A stretch of DNA of 64,000 nucleotides from Paroedura picta. Lineage: Eukaryota; Chordata; Lepidosauria; Squamata; Gekkonidae. The position numbers and the translations under genes are program-made. Positions 34,130 to 46,312 of this stretch are shown in pieces (the stretch's first letter is position 1; the number at the start of each line of letters is the position of its first letter). The notes below the pieces were generated by a model. The model was not told where the DNA came from, did not search any database, and worked only from the letters and a program-made list of their open reading frames with translations. The stretch lies in the NCBI RefSeq assembly GCF_049243985.1, contig NC_135371.1, positions 101,594,501-101,658,500 on the forward strand, given 5' to 3'.

Positions 34130-35520
34130 TTTTCTTTTTCGGTTTGCCGATGGGAGATTATCTCGACTGCTTATTTTTCATTCTGATTGAGGTATTTTGC
34201 CTCCTCCTCCTTTCCTCCATCTCCCCCCCCCCTTGCTGTTTCCAGGGGGACTCGCGTTTGTTATTTAACACAGCACCTTGATGGCCCAGAACTGGCCATT
34301 CAGAGGTATTAAAATCCAAATAACTCTCTTTTATTTAAAAAAAAACAGTTCCTAAACTAATCCATGGGGGGGGGGGGCGCACACTCTGGCATTTAAAACA
34401 AACTTGGTACTGAATTGTTGGCATAATCAATTCAATCATAAAAAGGCAGTGCCTATTTTTAAAGAGGAAAGGGGTATTTTTTCCTTAGCTTTTACGGGTC
34501 TCTTACTTATTCAAAACACATCCGTCTTTTTAAAAAAAAAAAAAAAAGAGCGCGTCTTTCTGCCAAAGAATCACGCCGTCAAACGCCGGGAAAGGCTTTA
34601 ATTTCCTAGAACAACGTTATAAACCGACGGGATGGTCGGTGCGCTCGCAGGAGAACCGGCGTCCCCCGGAAAGATGCCGCGCTCCTGCCAGCTTTCGCCG
34701 GCATTTCTAGAATCGCTGCCGCTTTATAGACCGTGAGTTCCACTTAAAGCAGCGGGAAGGGGATTTCCTTCGGTGGTTAAGAGAGCGCTTGGAGGGACAG
34801 ACAGACGCGTCCCTTCTTACTGCCTCCCCCCCCCCCCCCCCGCAATACGCTGGGAAGCGCCGCAGAGAAGGGCGGCTTCAGCGGCAGAGCTGCGTTTGAC
34901 GTCCCAGCAAAGAAATGCCTCCGGCGATGCTCGCATCGACGACCATCACGGCCCGAGTCCCGTGATGGGAAACTGGGAAAGAAATCTCACGGGGTTCCGT
35001 GGCCAGCCTGGGCAGGGAGTTGAGCTGTGCCTCCGAACGCCTGGACTCCATCCGAACAAGATGTTCGGGGGCGCCTTTTGAATGTGCTTCCCCCCCCCCC
35101 CGACCCGTCTGGTCTGAACGCGGACAGTGGAAGTTCTAGTTGGAAGGCCTTTCGAGAAACTGTCCCCGGGATCCATTGTAGGCTGAGCCGAAACAGACTG
35201 AGTTGGAAGAGAAGGCCCGCGGAGATCAGTGGGACGGGGATTTCTCAGTCCCCGCCCTTCCCTGCGGAGTCGGAGGTTGGGGTCTTAAGCTCTGGCTTTA
35301 AAGCTGCCGCTCAGGAAGCGCGTTAGGCATCCGTTCTTCTTCACTGGCAATAATCCAGGGATACGACTTCCGAAGTCCCTGTGAGTTATGGACGGTCGAG
35401 ACGAGAGCTCTGTGTGGCGGAGTCCTCTGCACGGTGATCTGAGAGCAGGACAGCAAGTCCCATTGAATTTTTTGGGCCTTGCAGCTGGATCAATTCCTAC
35501 AGGAAGAGACCCTGGATAGG
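34130..35520. other. low-repeat flank, no gene identified
   Basis: Pyrimidine-rich and partly GC-rich single-copy-looking DNA. The start (34.13-34.34 kb) continues the texture of the candidate conserved block. ORFs are short and composition driven. Confidence 0.3.
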
Positions 35521-35524
35521 CCAA

Positions 35525-35735
35525 GCAAGCCCGATCCGGTCAGATCTCGGAAGCGAAGCAGGGTTGGCCCTGGCTAGCACTTGGAAAGGCCACCTCCAAG
35601 GAAAACCAGGGTCGTGAGGCGGGGGCAAGCGACGGCAGCCCCCTCCCAACGTCTCTTGCCTGGCCGCCAGATGATCTTAGGATCCCCTGGCGACATGACC
35701 CATGGGCCATAGGATAAATAAATAAATCCTTCAGG
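35525..35735 (+). mobile_element. 5S-rRNA-derived SINE
   Basis: CAGATCTCGGAAGCGAAGCA (35540-35559), then GGGTTGGCCCTGGCTAGCAC and TTGGAAAGGCCACC, follow the internal promoter region of 5S rRNA (box A GAAGCTAAGCAGGG, then GGTTAGTACTTGGATGG). What follows, AAGGAAAACCAGGGTCG and GCGGGGGCAAGCGACGGCAG, is not 5S. It is therefore a retroposed 5S-derived SINE and not a functional 5S gene. The end reads CATAGGATAAATAAATAAAT. Confidence 0.75.
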
Positions 35736-36046
35736 AAGGATCGGGGTGTAGGAGCTCTTCCCATTCCTTGTTTCCTGTATTTCTAGTTTTCTCTGTTTCC
35801 CTTAGTACCGTATGAACCTTTTGCATACAGAGCGTAGATGCCTGTACCCTGGAAGCACACTGCAGGTGGATGTTCAAAGGGCGTGCCTTTGGTGAGGACT
35901 GCCCAGGAAGCCGCAGTACCTGTACAAAGTCGCTTGCCAGAAACACTGGTCGGGCACAAAAGCCTCGCCCTTGGATCTCAAGGTGCCTGCGTGACCAGCT
36001 CGCTCTGCCTTCCGTGGGGGTGATTTTCTATAGGGCTAGACTGCAC

Positions 36047-36435
36047 TGTAAGGAGGAGAAGAAGGGCTGGCTTTTTTTTGTACTCCGCTTTTCATTACCC
36101 AAAGGAATCTCAAAGCGGCTTACAATTGCCTACTCTTCCTCCTCCTCTCCCCACAACGAACACCTTGTCAGGTAGGTGGGACTGAGAGAGCTCTGGGAGT
36201 AGAACTGTGACTGGCCCAAGGTCACCTACCTGGCTACACACGGAGGAGGAGTGGGGAGTCAAACTCTCCACCTTAGGGGCCGCTGCTCCTAACCAGTACA
36301 CCAGGGGTAGTCAAACTGCGGCCCTCCAGATGTCCATGGATGTCCAGCATTCGCTGGCAGGGGCTCATGGGAATTGTAGTCTATGGACATCTGGAGGGCC
36401 GGAGTTTGACTACCCCTGCACTACACCAAGGCCAC
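36047..36435 (-). mobile_element. tRNA-derived SINE split by a hAT MITE
   Basis: Tail TACTCCGCTTTTCATTACCC, CACAACGAACACCTTGTC, core CTGTGACTGGCCCAAGGTCA (36208-36227), and head TCCTAACCAGTACAC. The head continues as CTACACCAAGGCC after the MITE. The family is the same as at 18.95 kb. Confidence 0.75.
36302..36418. mobile_element. palindromic hAT MITE inside the SINE
   Basis: CAGGGGTAGTCAAACTGCGG to GGAGTTTGACTACCCCTG, slightly shorter than the 31002 copy (117 bp). The flanks CAGTACAC (36294-36301) and CACTACAC (36419-36426) differ at one base. With the MITE removed, the SINE head reads AACCAGTACACCAAG as at 13.85 kb. Confidence 0.92.
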
Positions 36436-38635
36436 CATACCCTTACTAAAGAGTTGCTAAAAGCCTTCCATGGGCGCTACTTTCTTACATGATCGACCAA
36501 CTTGTTCATGTTTCTAAGATGCTTCCGCCTTGCGTGTGCGTGCGGGGGGGGGGGGGTGGCGAAACCAGAGGAAAAGGCAGGGGACCGACCTTCTGTGAGT
36601 CTGGAAGGGAGGGGAGGGGAGGGGAGGGAGCCATCCCTGGCAATGTTTCCATCCCGGTGTTCTCACCCATGAGGGCGGTTGAACTTCGACTAAGTGATTG
36701 CGATGAAGGCTGCCAGAGTACACAAAAGCAGCGGGGAGGGGAGCACCTTAGATCAAAGGGCGACCGAGTAGCACATGAAAGCGTCGGACTCCAGAGATAA
36801 TCCAGCTCTCCAGAGCTCAAGAGTGGGGTCCCCATCTGCATGATCAAACTCAGAGTATACCCATTAGCAAGCTACCCAGGCTGCTCCTGCAGCTAATTCT
36901 AGAGCAAGTCTACCCAGAATCCTTCTCAGTGGGGCGAAAGGGCTTTGGGGATGTGCACCTATGCCACAGAGCAAAAAGTGCTCCTGATTGTCAGCAAATA
37001 TCCTGGGTTCCCAACAAAGCCTATGTTCTTACTTAGTATGTGGCGGCGTTGGTGCTTACTCCCAAATACGCTCTGTATAACTCTGTCGGCATCTGTCTAC
37101 CTGCGCGCAGATGTTAGTAAGGGAAAGGAGCCCAATCCCAGTGAGCCTTGATCATCTTGTCTCTTTGGTCAGCAGGCTACAAACCAAGTTGCTCCCCAGA
37201 TATTTTTGCCAGCAGATATTTTTGCCACAAAGACTAATAACCTTTGGCAACTAATAAGACTAATAACTTTTGCCAACGCCAATTCCGACTCCGGCTGCTT
37301 GTCCGGGACCTCTTCCTTTCCCTCTCTTGTCCTCCAAGACATGGCCTGACACTTTCTGGAAAGTCCCCCGGTCGTTTAAGCGCTCAGGGATCCGGGGCCT
37401 GCCTCTGACGAGGGAAATTCAGAGGGAGAAGGCTCGGTGGGGAGCATTCCCTCTAAACGCAACCGTCCTGCTGGCCCCACGAACCGCGCTCCAGACGAGT
37501 CCGGCAGAACTCAGGTGGACTGGAGCCGGTTTGTCTCCTCTGTATGCTTAGACTCCGATGACCTCTGTTTCTAGCAATTGGATTGTATTGCATCCAATTG
37601 CATTGGATCCAGCTGCTCGGCCTTCAGGGGAAGGGGTCTCAGTAGCTCCTAAAAGGCCTTCCGTTCGAGGGCTAATTCACGTGGACCCAGAACCTCCCAC
37701 CCTCAGCACAGTTTCTCTGACCAGCCAGCCAGCCACCCAGCAATTCGTTGAAAGTTAGCCAGCGTTCGCGGTCCTGAAATCAGAGGACAGCGTCGAGGGA
37801 AGGAGCTGGCGCCCATCCGCGCCATTCCGCCGCCGCCTACGAAACCGAAAGCCCCTATTGCTTGCAGTTCTGGGACTGGCCTCCGTCTTCGAATCGCCAT
37901 TGTTATGCAAGCGTCGGTCCTGGGCTCCCAGGGCCTGGAGCCATGCCTGGAATCCCGTGGGCCTGATTCACGCAGCCAGGCCTACGCGTCTTTGGGATGG
38001 ATCAGGTCCAGTGGAACCTCGGGAGGCGCCTTAAGGCGGACCACTCCGGAGCTCAGTGCTACCTGCCTCTGTGCGGCGCGCAAGGCGAGTGTTTGTGTGT
38101 GTGTGTGGGGGGGGGAGAGCGGGTCCCGGGGGCCAAACCACATCCCGAAGCCAGTTGAAAGTAGCTTCAGTGGCGGCTCCGCCTCGCCCTCTCTGGCGAG
38201 CCCGAAGGATCGGGGTTGGGCCAGGCGATGTGACAAGACGGAAGGCAGACTCCGGCGAGGGTCGCAGCCGTGCCCAGAAAGCCCTTTCCTAAGCGTTCAA
38301 GTCAACAGCTGCGAGACAGGGGGATTCAGAGTCCGGGAGGGGGTGGGGGGTTGCCTTTCTGCCAGCGGCGGGGCCGGACTCCGCTCATCAGGTTGGAATT
38401 TGGAAAGCTCGATGCAGCCCTTTTCCACGCTGCGGATGTTTGCGCCTTGCCTTTGGAAACGCCGGGTATTTATTGCTCCAATGACGGCTCGCTTTCTGCC
38501 GGAGTTTTGCTGCTGCTGCTGTTGCTGTTGACGTTAAAGCTCTCCTTTCTAGCTCCAGTGCCAACCAAGACCGCCAATAAGTCGGATCCCCCCCCCCCCC
38601 CAATAATCACATCTGCTTTATGTCAAAAATCAGTT
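36436..38635. other. low-repeat flank, partly GC-rich
   Basis: Moderately CpG-rich at 37.3-38.5 kb. ORFs such as the 208-codon plus ORF at 37905-38531 show no recognisable protein. No gene identified. Confidence 0.35.
36607..36627. repeat. (GGGGA)n short microsatellite
   Basis: Four GGGGA units. Confidence 0.8.
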
Positions 38636-38639
38636 CAGA

Positions 38640-38992
38640 AATATTCAAGTGGGTAGCCTTGTTTGCCTGAAGGAGCAGAACAAATTTAGAGTCCAGGGGC
38701 ACCTCTAAGACCAACAAAATTGTATTCAAGGTATGAGCTTTTGTGTGCAGGCACACTTCCTCAGATACAATGTCATGGATTGGAAGGAATCAGTTCAAAC
38801 TTATAGGTAGAGTAATAAAATCAGAGTCCAGTAGCACCTTTAAGACATACAGCAAAATGAAAATGGTTAGATTCTAGAGATTAATCAATCTCAAGCAAAT
38901 ACAAACAAATCCAAATTGCTGTTCTTTCCTATTTATCTGAGGAAGTGTGCATGAAAAAGCTCGTATCTTGAATAAAACTCTGTCAGTTCAGA
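38640..38992. repeat. palindromic fold-back repeat with inner insertion or nesting
   Basis: Head TTCAAGTGGGTAGCCTTG, arm GAGTCCAGGGGCACCTCTAA and GAGCTTTTGTGTGCAGGC. A second copy of the arm (AATCAGAGTCCAGTAGCACC, 38818-38837) appears before the mirrored end TCTGAGGAAGTGTGCATG and AAAGCTCGTATCTTGAATAA (38958-38977). Probably two copies nested. Confidence 0.7.
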
Positions 38993-40560
38993 AACAATTG
39001 AACTTTTGCATTGGAATTACAGCCACTCCCCCCCCCCTTTTCCCTGTGTTTTACTAATGCTCAGCGATGGGGTGGGGGTGATGGCGAGGCAGCATCCTTT
39101 AGGTGCGTTCAGGGGGATGATCCCACTTACACCCCTCCAGCTAGCTGCCTCCAGGGCACCTCCCATTAGACAGAGGATGAAAATCTACCTTAATTTTTTT
39201 TTTATGCCCCCTTGTCATGAAGGGTAATATTCAATTATCTCTTTCTAAAAGATTCAATTGGATTAGGCTAATAAATTGGGTGCTGGGTAGAAAATCCAGT
39301 GACTGTCTTCAACACCCCGACCTTCTGCAATAAATCTAGAGTCCCTGGCAAGATGCCCCCTCATCACACCCTCAACGCTCCTTCACCCAAAGAACTCCTG
39401 GTAATCCCTGACACTGCTTGATTTATGCCCAAGAACTCCTTGCTTTATGAACCTTCAGCGCCTCTCTGCTCCTGCTTCCCCCTCCCCCAAAGGGCATTAA
39501 GGATCATTGGCCTATCGGCTAAGCTAAGGCCCAGCCTTTTTCTAAAGAGAGAATGCATTTAAGAAACATAAGAGTCTATAAAATAGGATGCCAAAAGCCT
39601 GGGTGGGTGAAGGCGGTTGTGGGGAAAGGGTGGCTACAATCAAAAAACTTCAGTGGGTTTTTCTTTTCGATCGCCTGGTCAAGATCTTGATCCTCTGCAG
39701 TCCTGTTGGCCTAATGGGCAGGGAGGAAAAGTTTATTCCTGCTAACAGTTGCCTAAGAGGCAGGAATGTAACAGGCCAAGATTTGAAGATGGAGAAACAA
39801 CAGGGGAGGGGGGAGTGGAGAGAAAGGTGTGCAGCCATTTTACTTCAAAGTAGGTTCATTGTCTTCGGGGTCAGTGATATGTAGCTGCAGAGGCCAGGAA
39901 GTAGGAGAGGCTGCCTGCTCCAGCTCAGAGGGGAAGCCGAGGCTAATCAGGCACAGAGCCTGTGTTTGGAACTGGAGGCCTTTGGACAGCTGTCCTGTGC
40001 ACCCAGCAGGGCTGACTCCCCACCTAGCTGTTCACTGAACCCAACTGTACAATGCTAAGTGCCTCGTGATAAAGAAACCAAGCCTGGATTCTCAGGTCAG
40101 CAGCTCTCCACAAACCCCAAGAGACGCTCAGGGCTCCCAAAGGGTTGGCTTTGTTATTCAGATTGGCCCAGACATCATACCAGGCATCTTTAATTCATCA
40201 AAACCAGGATCCCACCATTTCAAGACAGGAAGGCTGTCCCCCTCTCTGCCCTCAAAAGTTAAAATGGGAGTAGATTGGGATGGTCAGAAGGAACCCTTCG
40301 GTAAAGGAAAAGCAATCTGTTTGTTAGGACTCAGTTATCAGCTGGGAAATACTACTGAAATCAATCACTCCTTCACCAAGCAATGCTTGAAGCAACATCC
40401 ACAAAACAATGCAGGAGCATTAGGCGAAGCAACATACAGGCTGCATGGGAAACCTCCCCCTCCTGGAACCCTGCAGGTATGTTTGGATGAGTCTTGGCTC
40501 AGCACCCACTTGTCTTCACACCCCCAAAACTATCCAGGTCATTCGGAAAAATGGGTGGTT
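38993..40560. other. low-repeat flank, nothing recognised
   Basis: No gene. The 211-codon ORF at 40066-40701 ends in the lysine/glutamate translation of the AAAAG microsatellite and has no recognisable domain. Confidence 0.35.
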
Positions 40561-40561
40561 C

Positions 40562-40645
40562 ACAAAAGAAAAGAAAAGAAAAGAAAAGAAAAGAAAAGAA
40601 AAGAAAAGAAAAGAAAAGAAAAGAAAAGAAAAGAAAAGAAAAGAA
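40562..40645. repeat. (AAAAG)n microsatellite
   Basis: About 16 AAAAG pentamers without interruption. Confidence 0.97.
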
Positions 40646-41299
40646 CGCGAACCCTATGCTATGCATTTAGGCTTGGAAGCAAATCCCAGGGTATTAAATA
40701 GGACTTGATATGCAGAAGAGTGCACCTCTAGTCATGACCCTGCACTTTAACCTGATAAGAAAAACAAGCATAAGTAGTTACTTAGGAGCAAGTCCCATTG
40801 AATTGCTTGAAAGTTTCCTTTCAGGAAAACCTATGTAGCAACCAAAGTAAATTCCGATCTTACTAACTTTGATTGAACAAGGATTTCCCAAGGAAATGGC
40901 CTTACTCCCTGGGGTAAGCAATGAGTACCTTTATAAAATACCTGGATAAAGGAAGAAACCAGGACATGGCTACAGAAAGTTTGTATATAATAGAAGTGCT
41001 AAAGCAGCATCAAATAAAGGAAATTTTGTTAAAGATTTGGCTTTTTATTTGGAATGTATGATAAGCATTATTCCATTGAATGTTCAATGAAGGTTGGCTT
41101 TTCTCCAGTGTGGAGTTTAAGAAAAATGGAAATGGGGTTAAATAAAGTAAGTTTGAAATATGATAATACTGAGTATTTCTTTGAACTTAATTCTCACTGC
41201 CCCTGTGCAGAAATGGAAGATGTGCTTCTTCCCCCTATAAAAAGAACTCCAAGTACTGACAGACCCACACACAATTAAACAAGTTTTTTTTAATTTAAT
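40646..41299. other. AT-rich stretch beyond the MSX2 3' UTR
   Basis: Nothing recognised. It may include the end of the MSX2 transcript. Confidence 0.3.
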
Positions 41300-42960
41300 T
41301 CTAAATAAAAGAGATAAGAAATAATAAATCTTCATCAATCATCAATAAAATATATAAAATTATACAAGGCATCCCTTTCAAAGGGATTTTAGTAGGCTGG
41401 GGGTAAAAGGGTGGAGCTGAGCTAATGGGCAGAAGTCATAACACAGGTTGTAGTAGGGATAAGACCACCCCCCAAAAAAATCTTTTGGTTTCTTCCCTTA
41501 GTAACATCCCAGAGAATTCCAGTCTTCAGCAATCTGATCCTCCATAGACATTTTACCACTAAGTTTAGCTATAACAACAATAATAAAACAATGAGAATAA
41601 CAAAATGGGGCCCTTCCTTCCCAGAATGAAAAGAATGAGAAGAAAAGGGAAGGGGTTCATTTTGCTGCTTTGCATAGCCCAATCTTGTTCCCATAAGTTT
41701 TTGTTTGTTTGTTGGGTCTATGGGTCTTTCAATAAACATTCGAGCATAATTCATTTTTATAAGCTGATAACAGTAAAGGCATCAGTAAAAACAAACCAGT
41801 GCTGCAACATGGTCTTGATAGTCTCTCTGCATCCACACACACACTTTCTCTCTCTTCTGAAAAGCAATGCCTTTCTTCATACCTCTATCCTTGTTTTGCC
41901 TGGCATCAAATAGACAAGTGACTGTTATGTGGCAATGATTAACCAAACAAAGGAGAAGAGGGCCGAGACAAAGCTTTTACAACCTACCCTCTTCTTTGGC
42001 TGCTGCACACTGAGCACACCCCTCCTTGCATGGCATTCTAGAAACAAGAATAAACTGTCAACTAAAGGCCAGCAAAATCATTATTTATCTCACTCCTGAG
42101 GCTATTTCTTTTCCAGGATATCAGACTCATACATTTCTGCCCTACAGCAAATATTAGAGAATTTCCATTGTTAAGAGCTTTATTCTAAAACCCAAATATT
42201 GTTTTGCTGGGCTGCATCAATACTCACCGGATCCAAAATTTTTCATTTCCAATATCCCAACCGCTTAAAATGTAATTTAAGGAGCACAGTGGTGGCTAAG
42301 CCCATGAGAAAATACAGAAAGCAGCTCCATTAGGCCTGTCTTACATTTATTGCTCTTAACACTGTTCTTTTTCTTAAGAGGTTGGTATTCTTGACAAAGT
42401 GTCTTTACCAGTCAACCTTTAAGCCATAACGAATCAACGCCTCTATTCCCACACACCCTCACCCACCCACTAAATGGGAACAAGTGCTGTTGCATGTAGT
42501 GGAATTTGCTTCTGAAAACGTCTACATAGGATCGGGATGAAAATTGCCTCCCTGTAAAGAATGATACGCTCTTATTACCAAAAGCTCCATCTCTCAGTCT
42601 TCCACTGGGAACGTCATAAGGAAAACAAATATGCCTTGCAAACACATGATTTAAGATTGAGCCCCCTCCCTCCCACCCCCCCTGCAGTATATAAACAAAC
42701 TATATTAGTTTAAGCATTCAGGGGAGGAAATAAACACCTCTCTTTCACCATCAGTTTTTGAGAGTTGAGATCACACCTGGCTGGTTCCCCAACCTGCAGA
42801 ACATGGGCTCTGCTTTAATTTCAAACTCCTATATACTTGATAAGGCACATACAAGCATGCAGGAAAACAACCAGTATTGGGTTTTTTGTACTGCACTCTT
42901 GAACGGGGCAAGATCCACCAGGAAGTCTATGTCGCATTGCTGTGATACTTTCCAATCTTC
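41300..42960 (-). other. MSX2: probable MSX2 3' UTR and polyadenylation region
   Basis: AT-rich sequence, apparently free of interspersed repeats, follows the MSX2 stop codon. Minus-strand AATAAA signals occur at 42351-42346 and 42184-42179, with another at about 41.05 kb. MSX2 mRNAs in other vertebrates carry a 3' UTR of around a kilobase, so the transcript probably ends within this region, but which signal is used cannot be told from sequence. Confidence 0.45.
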
Positions 42961-43404
<444 letters not shown>

Positions 43405-43757
43405 TCAGTTACTCCCCAAGGAAGGAATAAACAGCCCCTGCCAAAAGTCAGACTAGCATCAGATTGCACATGGGGTTACGTTGGTTTCATGGCCTGGGAA
43501 GGAGAGTATGTAGCGAAATTAGACAGTGTATATTTTTGTTCAAAAAACTGAGTGTTCCTAATGAATTATGCTGCTGTTTACCACTTATTATCAGTTCATA
43601 ATGCAGATATTCTAAGAGTGGTTTTAGCAGCAGCTATCACAGTGGATCAATGGAAACATATAGCCAGATCGGTGCACTGATCCTTTGATACAAGAAGGCC
43701 AGTGTATTAACAAATCATCACCCGTTTAAAAAATGGTTCAAAGACTGTGAAGTAGTA

Positions 43758-43918
43758 GAAGAAGAAGAGATGGTTCTTATATGCCACTTTTCTCTACCCA
43801 AAGGAGGCTCAAAGCGGCTTACAGTCGCCTTCCCTTTCCTCTCCCCACAACAGACACCCTGTGAGGTGGGTATGCCAGATTAGAAGTCCGCACGCCTAAC
43901 CACAACACCAAACTGGTT
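43758..43918 (-). mobile_element. tRNA-derived SINE (in MSX2 intron)
   Basis: CTCTACCCAAAGGAGGCTCA and AAGCGGCTTACAGTCGCC at the tail side, CACAACAGACACCCTGTGAG in the middle, and CCAGATTAGAAGTCCGCACG, CCTAACCACAACACCAAACT at the head. The core segment is missing, so it is an internally shortened copy. Confidence 0.8.
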
Positions 43919-45359
43919 CCAGGTGTCCTGGGAGATCTTTTTTCCCATAAGGTGAGTACCTTACATCAGTGGGATTTCAGTGAGCAATTCACATTTCTGT
44001 GAAGGGTTAACCGGTGGTATTCTGGTGTCCTGCCCTAAACTTTAAATGCCACTTTGGCTATGATTATTACAGCAAAGGTGTGCCAGAATGAAACAGTCAA
44101 CATCATCATTGGAGCGACATTGGCCATCATGTCCTCGAGATAGCATTGTTACTTTCAGCCAGAGCCCTACATCTCCCTGGACTCTCCAGCACCACCACAG
44201 ACAGGACAACCAGCCCTACATCACTCCTAGATAAATACTACAAAAATTCCACCTGGCTGAGGTTGGATGGATTGCCAACCACCAGTCTTTTCTGCCAACA
44301 TTTTGCATATGGACTCTAGTGAGAAGACCTGCACTTGCTGAGAACATCTAGAGGCCTCTCAGCTTGCTACAGTGTGGATCTCAGTGAGACACAAGTGAAC
44401 AAAGAGACCTACAGATCACTACGGGAATGGGATATTGATAGGCAACAGATCAGTTGAAGAATCCTCTCCAAGTTAGAAATCCAAAGGGTCAGAAAGAAAT
44501 GCTTCCCCAGCCATTACTCACTAGGATTTATTCACTGTGAATGACATCTTTGATCACACATTTTAGCCAAAACATTACCTAAGGACACTGAACTCAGTCT
44601 GGAAAGGGACTCTCCCCCCACCCCCACCTCTGTACACTACTAAAGCTTTCAATGAAATCTGCGATAGACTTGTGATCTGTGAGCAAAGAGTCAGCTGTTC
44701 AGGTTTCTTCCCACCCCCCTCCATTCCCAGCCAGAGACAACACTAAGGAGAAAGGAGGCTGACATGTGAACTTAACAGCCAGCCTTTATGACACAATGTT
44801 AAATATTTTTTTTAAATAATATATCGCTACAAAACATCTGTAGCTAATAGAAAGAAGTGGAATTGGTTTCCTATCTTGTTCCATTGCAAAGTAATTGCGC
44901 AGACTTTCCTTAGCATGGTCTCAGAGGCCATGAGATTTTAAAGAGGCACACGGACGTTCCTGGGACTTTGCTTCTAAGTGCTTGCACTGAACATCACCCA
45001 ACACTGTCTTACAAAGAGTCACTGCAGTCAGCTGGGATCAGTTGATAGGAGGAACTCTTAGGATTACATTGGCAATGTTGAAGAGAAACTCAACTATGAA
45101 AGGGGGGGGGAGTTTTACTTGGAGGATTCAGAAGCATACCAACCCAAGGAAGCGGAGAATGAATATCGTAGTAACAATGAGTACTTAAAAAAATTTCCCA
45201 TTTTCTCTTTTGGAATGTAAAAAGGACTTTGGAAATCTAAAATGAATCCTACTAAAACCAGTGCAGTTTACAATGAAATGGATGCCTTGGGCCAGGTTGC
45301 TGGATAAGCTTCACCTATAAGCCCCAAAGAACTTAGAATAAAAATGTTTTAGATAATGC

Positions 45360-45800
45360 AGTGAAAGGTGGTGTTATTGGAATACGGTGTGTGGAATTTT
45401 CAGTCTCACCCTCACTTAAAGCAAACCTAGGATAATTTATTAATAAGTATCCTCGGTGATGCTGAGCAAGATTAATAAGTTGATTTCTGTGGTGAAAACT
45501 CAAATTTGTTCAAAGTGCAAAATATTTGTCTCCATTTCATACCATTTCAACCACGTAATGGTTTTTCAGGTGCACGATATTATTAACACAAGGCAATTGT
45601 GGAAATGTTTCTTATAATGTGATTACTGTGGAACATATTTTACATTTTGATATGCCTAGGAATGTGTCTTTGCCTTAGTTTACTGTTAGCTTTTAAAGCC
45701 AAGAGATCATTAGATGTGCACTTCATCAAAAGTGTTTGATTAAGGTTTTGTGAAGTAACTTACATGTAAATATGGCAGTATTTTGATTTTGTAGAGATGG
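45360..45800. promoter_or_regulatory. candidate intronic conserved block in MSX2
   Basis: Repeat-free AT-rich intron sequence with several TTAATAA/ATTAATAAG words, TTTGATTAAGG, AATGTGATTACTG and CACGTAATGG. It is the least repeat-like part of the intron. Function is not shown by the sequence alone. Confidence 0.25.
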
Positions 45801-46144
45801 CTTCCATTTTGCTAGGTATTGGAATCATTCTGGCACTAAATGTGAAGTTCAGCAACAGATATTGGAATAAATTCAGACTCCCTTAAGACTGGGTATGAAA
45901 TGGTTTCAGTAGTCTTGATGTAATACAAGAAGGAAACAAACAACACGGGCTAAATGCCACTAGAAAAAGACAATGCGGGAAATGAAGGCAGAACCAATGC
46001 CATTGCTGGTGACAGCCTTCTAGCCAAGCCAGTCACCTGTATGCCTTTCTATTGTTACTTATTTTTCTTTCAATTTTTCCCAAACTATATCCCCATATTT
46101 CTTCTGCTGTTTTATCTTCCAAAATGACCAAAAGCCCTGAAGAG

Positions 46145-46312
46145 AGGTCCAGGTAGGTAACCGCATTGGTCTCAAGCAGCAGAATGAAGTTTGAGCCCAG
46201 TGGCACCTTTAAGACCAACAAAGTTTTATTGATGATATAAGTTTTTATGTGCTTACACGATGACTAAAACTGTGTTGGCCTTAAAGGTGCCAATGGGCTC
46301 AAACTTTGAATG
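46145..46312. repeat. palindromic fold-back repeat (in MSX2 intron)
   Basis: AGGTAGGTAACCGCATTGGT, arm GCCCAGTGGCACCTTTAAGA, and mirrored GGCCTTAAAGGTGCCAATGG ending near CAAACTTTG. Both arms present, more diverged than the 26650 copy. Confidence 0.8.

Noticed and set aside
35540-35600. Functional 5S rRNA gene
   Set aside because: Only the internal promoter part resembles 5S. The ends do not, and the sequence continues as a SINE body.
37905-38531. 208-codon plus ORF
   Set aside because: GC-rich low-complexity stretch including GT and TGC repeats, with no domain or conserved motif.
40066-40701. 211-codon ORF ending in Lys/Glu repeats
   Set aside because: The repetitive end is only the (AAAAG)n array translated, and the rest shows no family resemblance.
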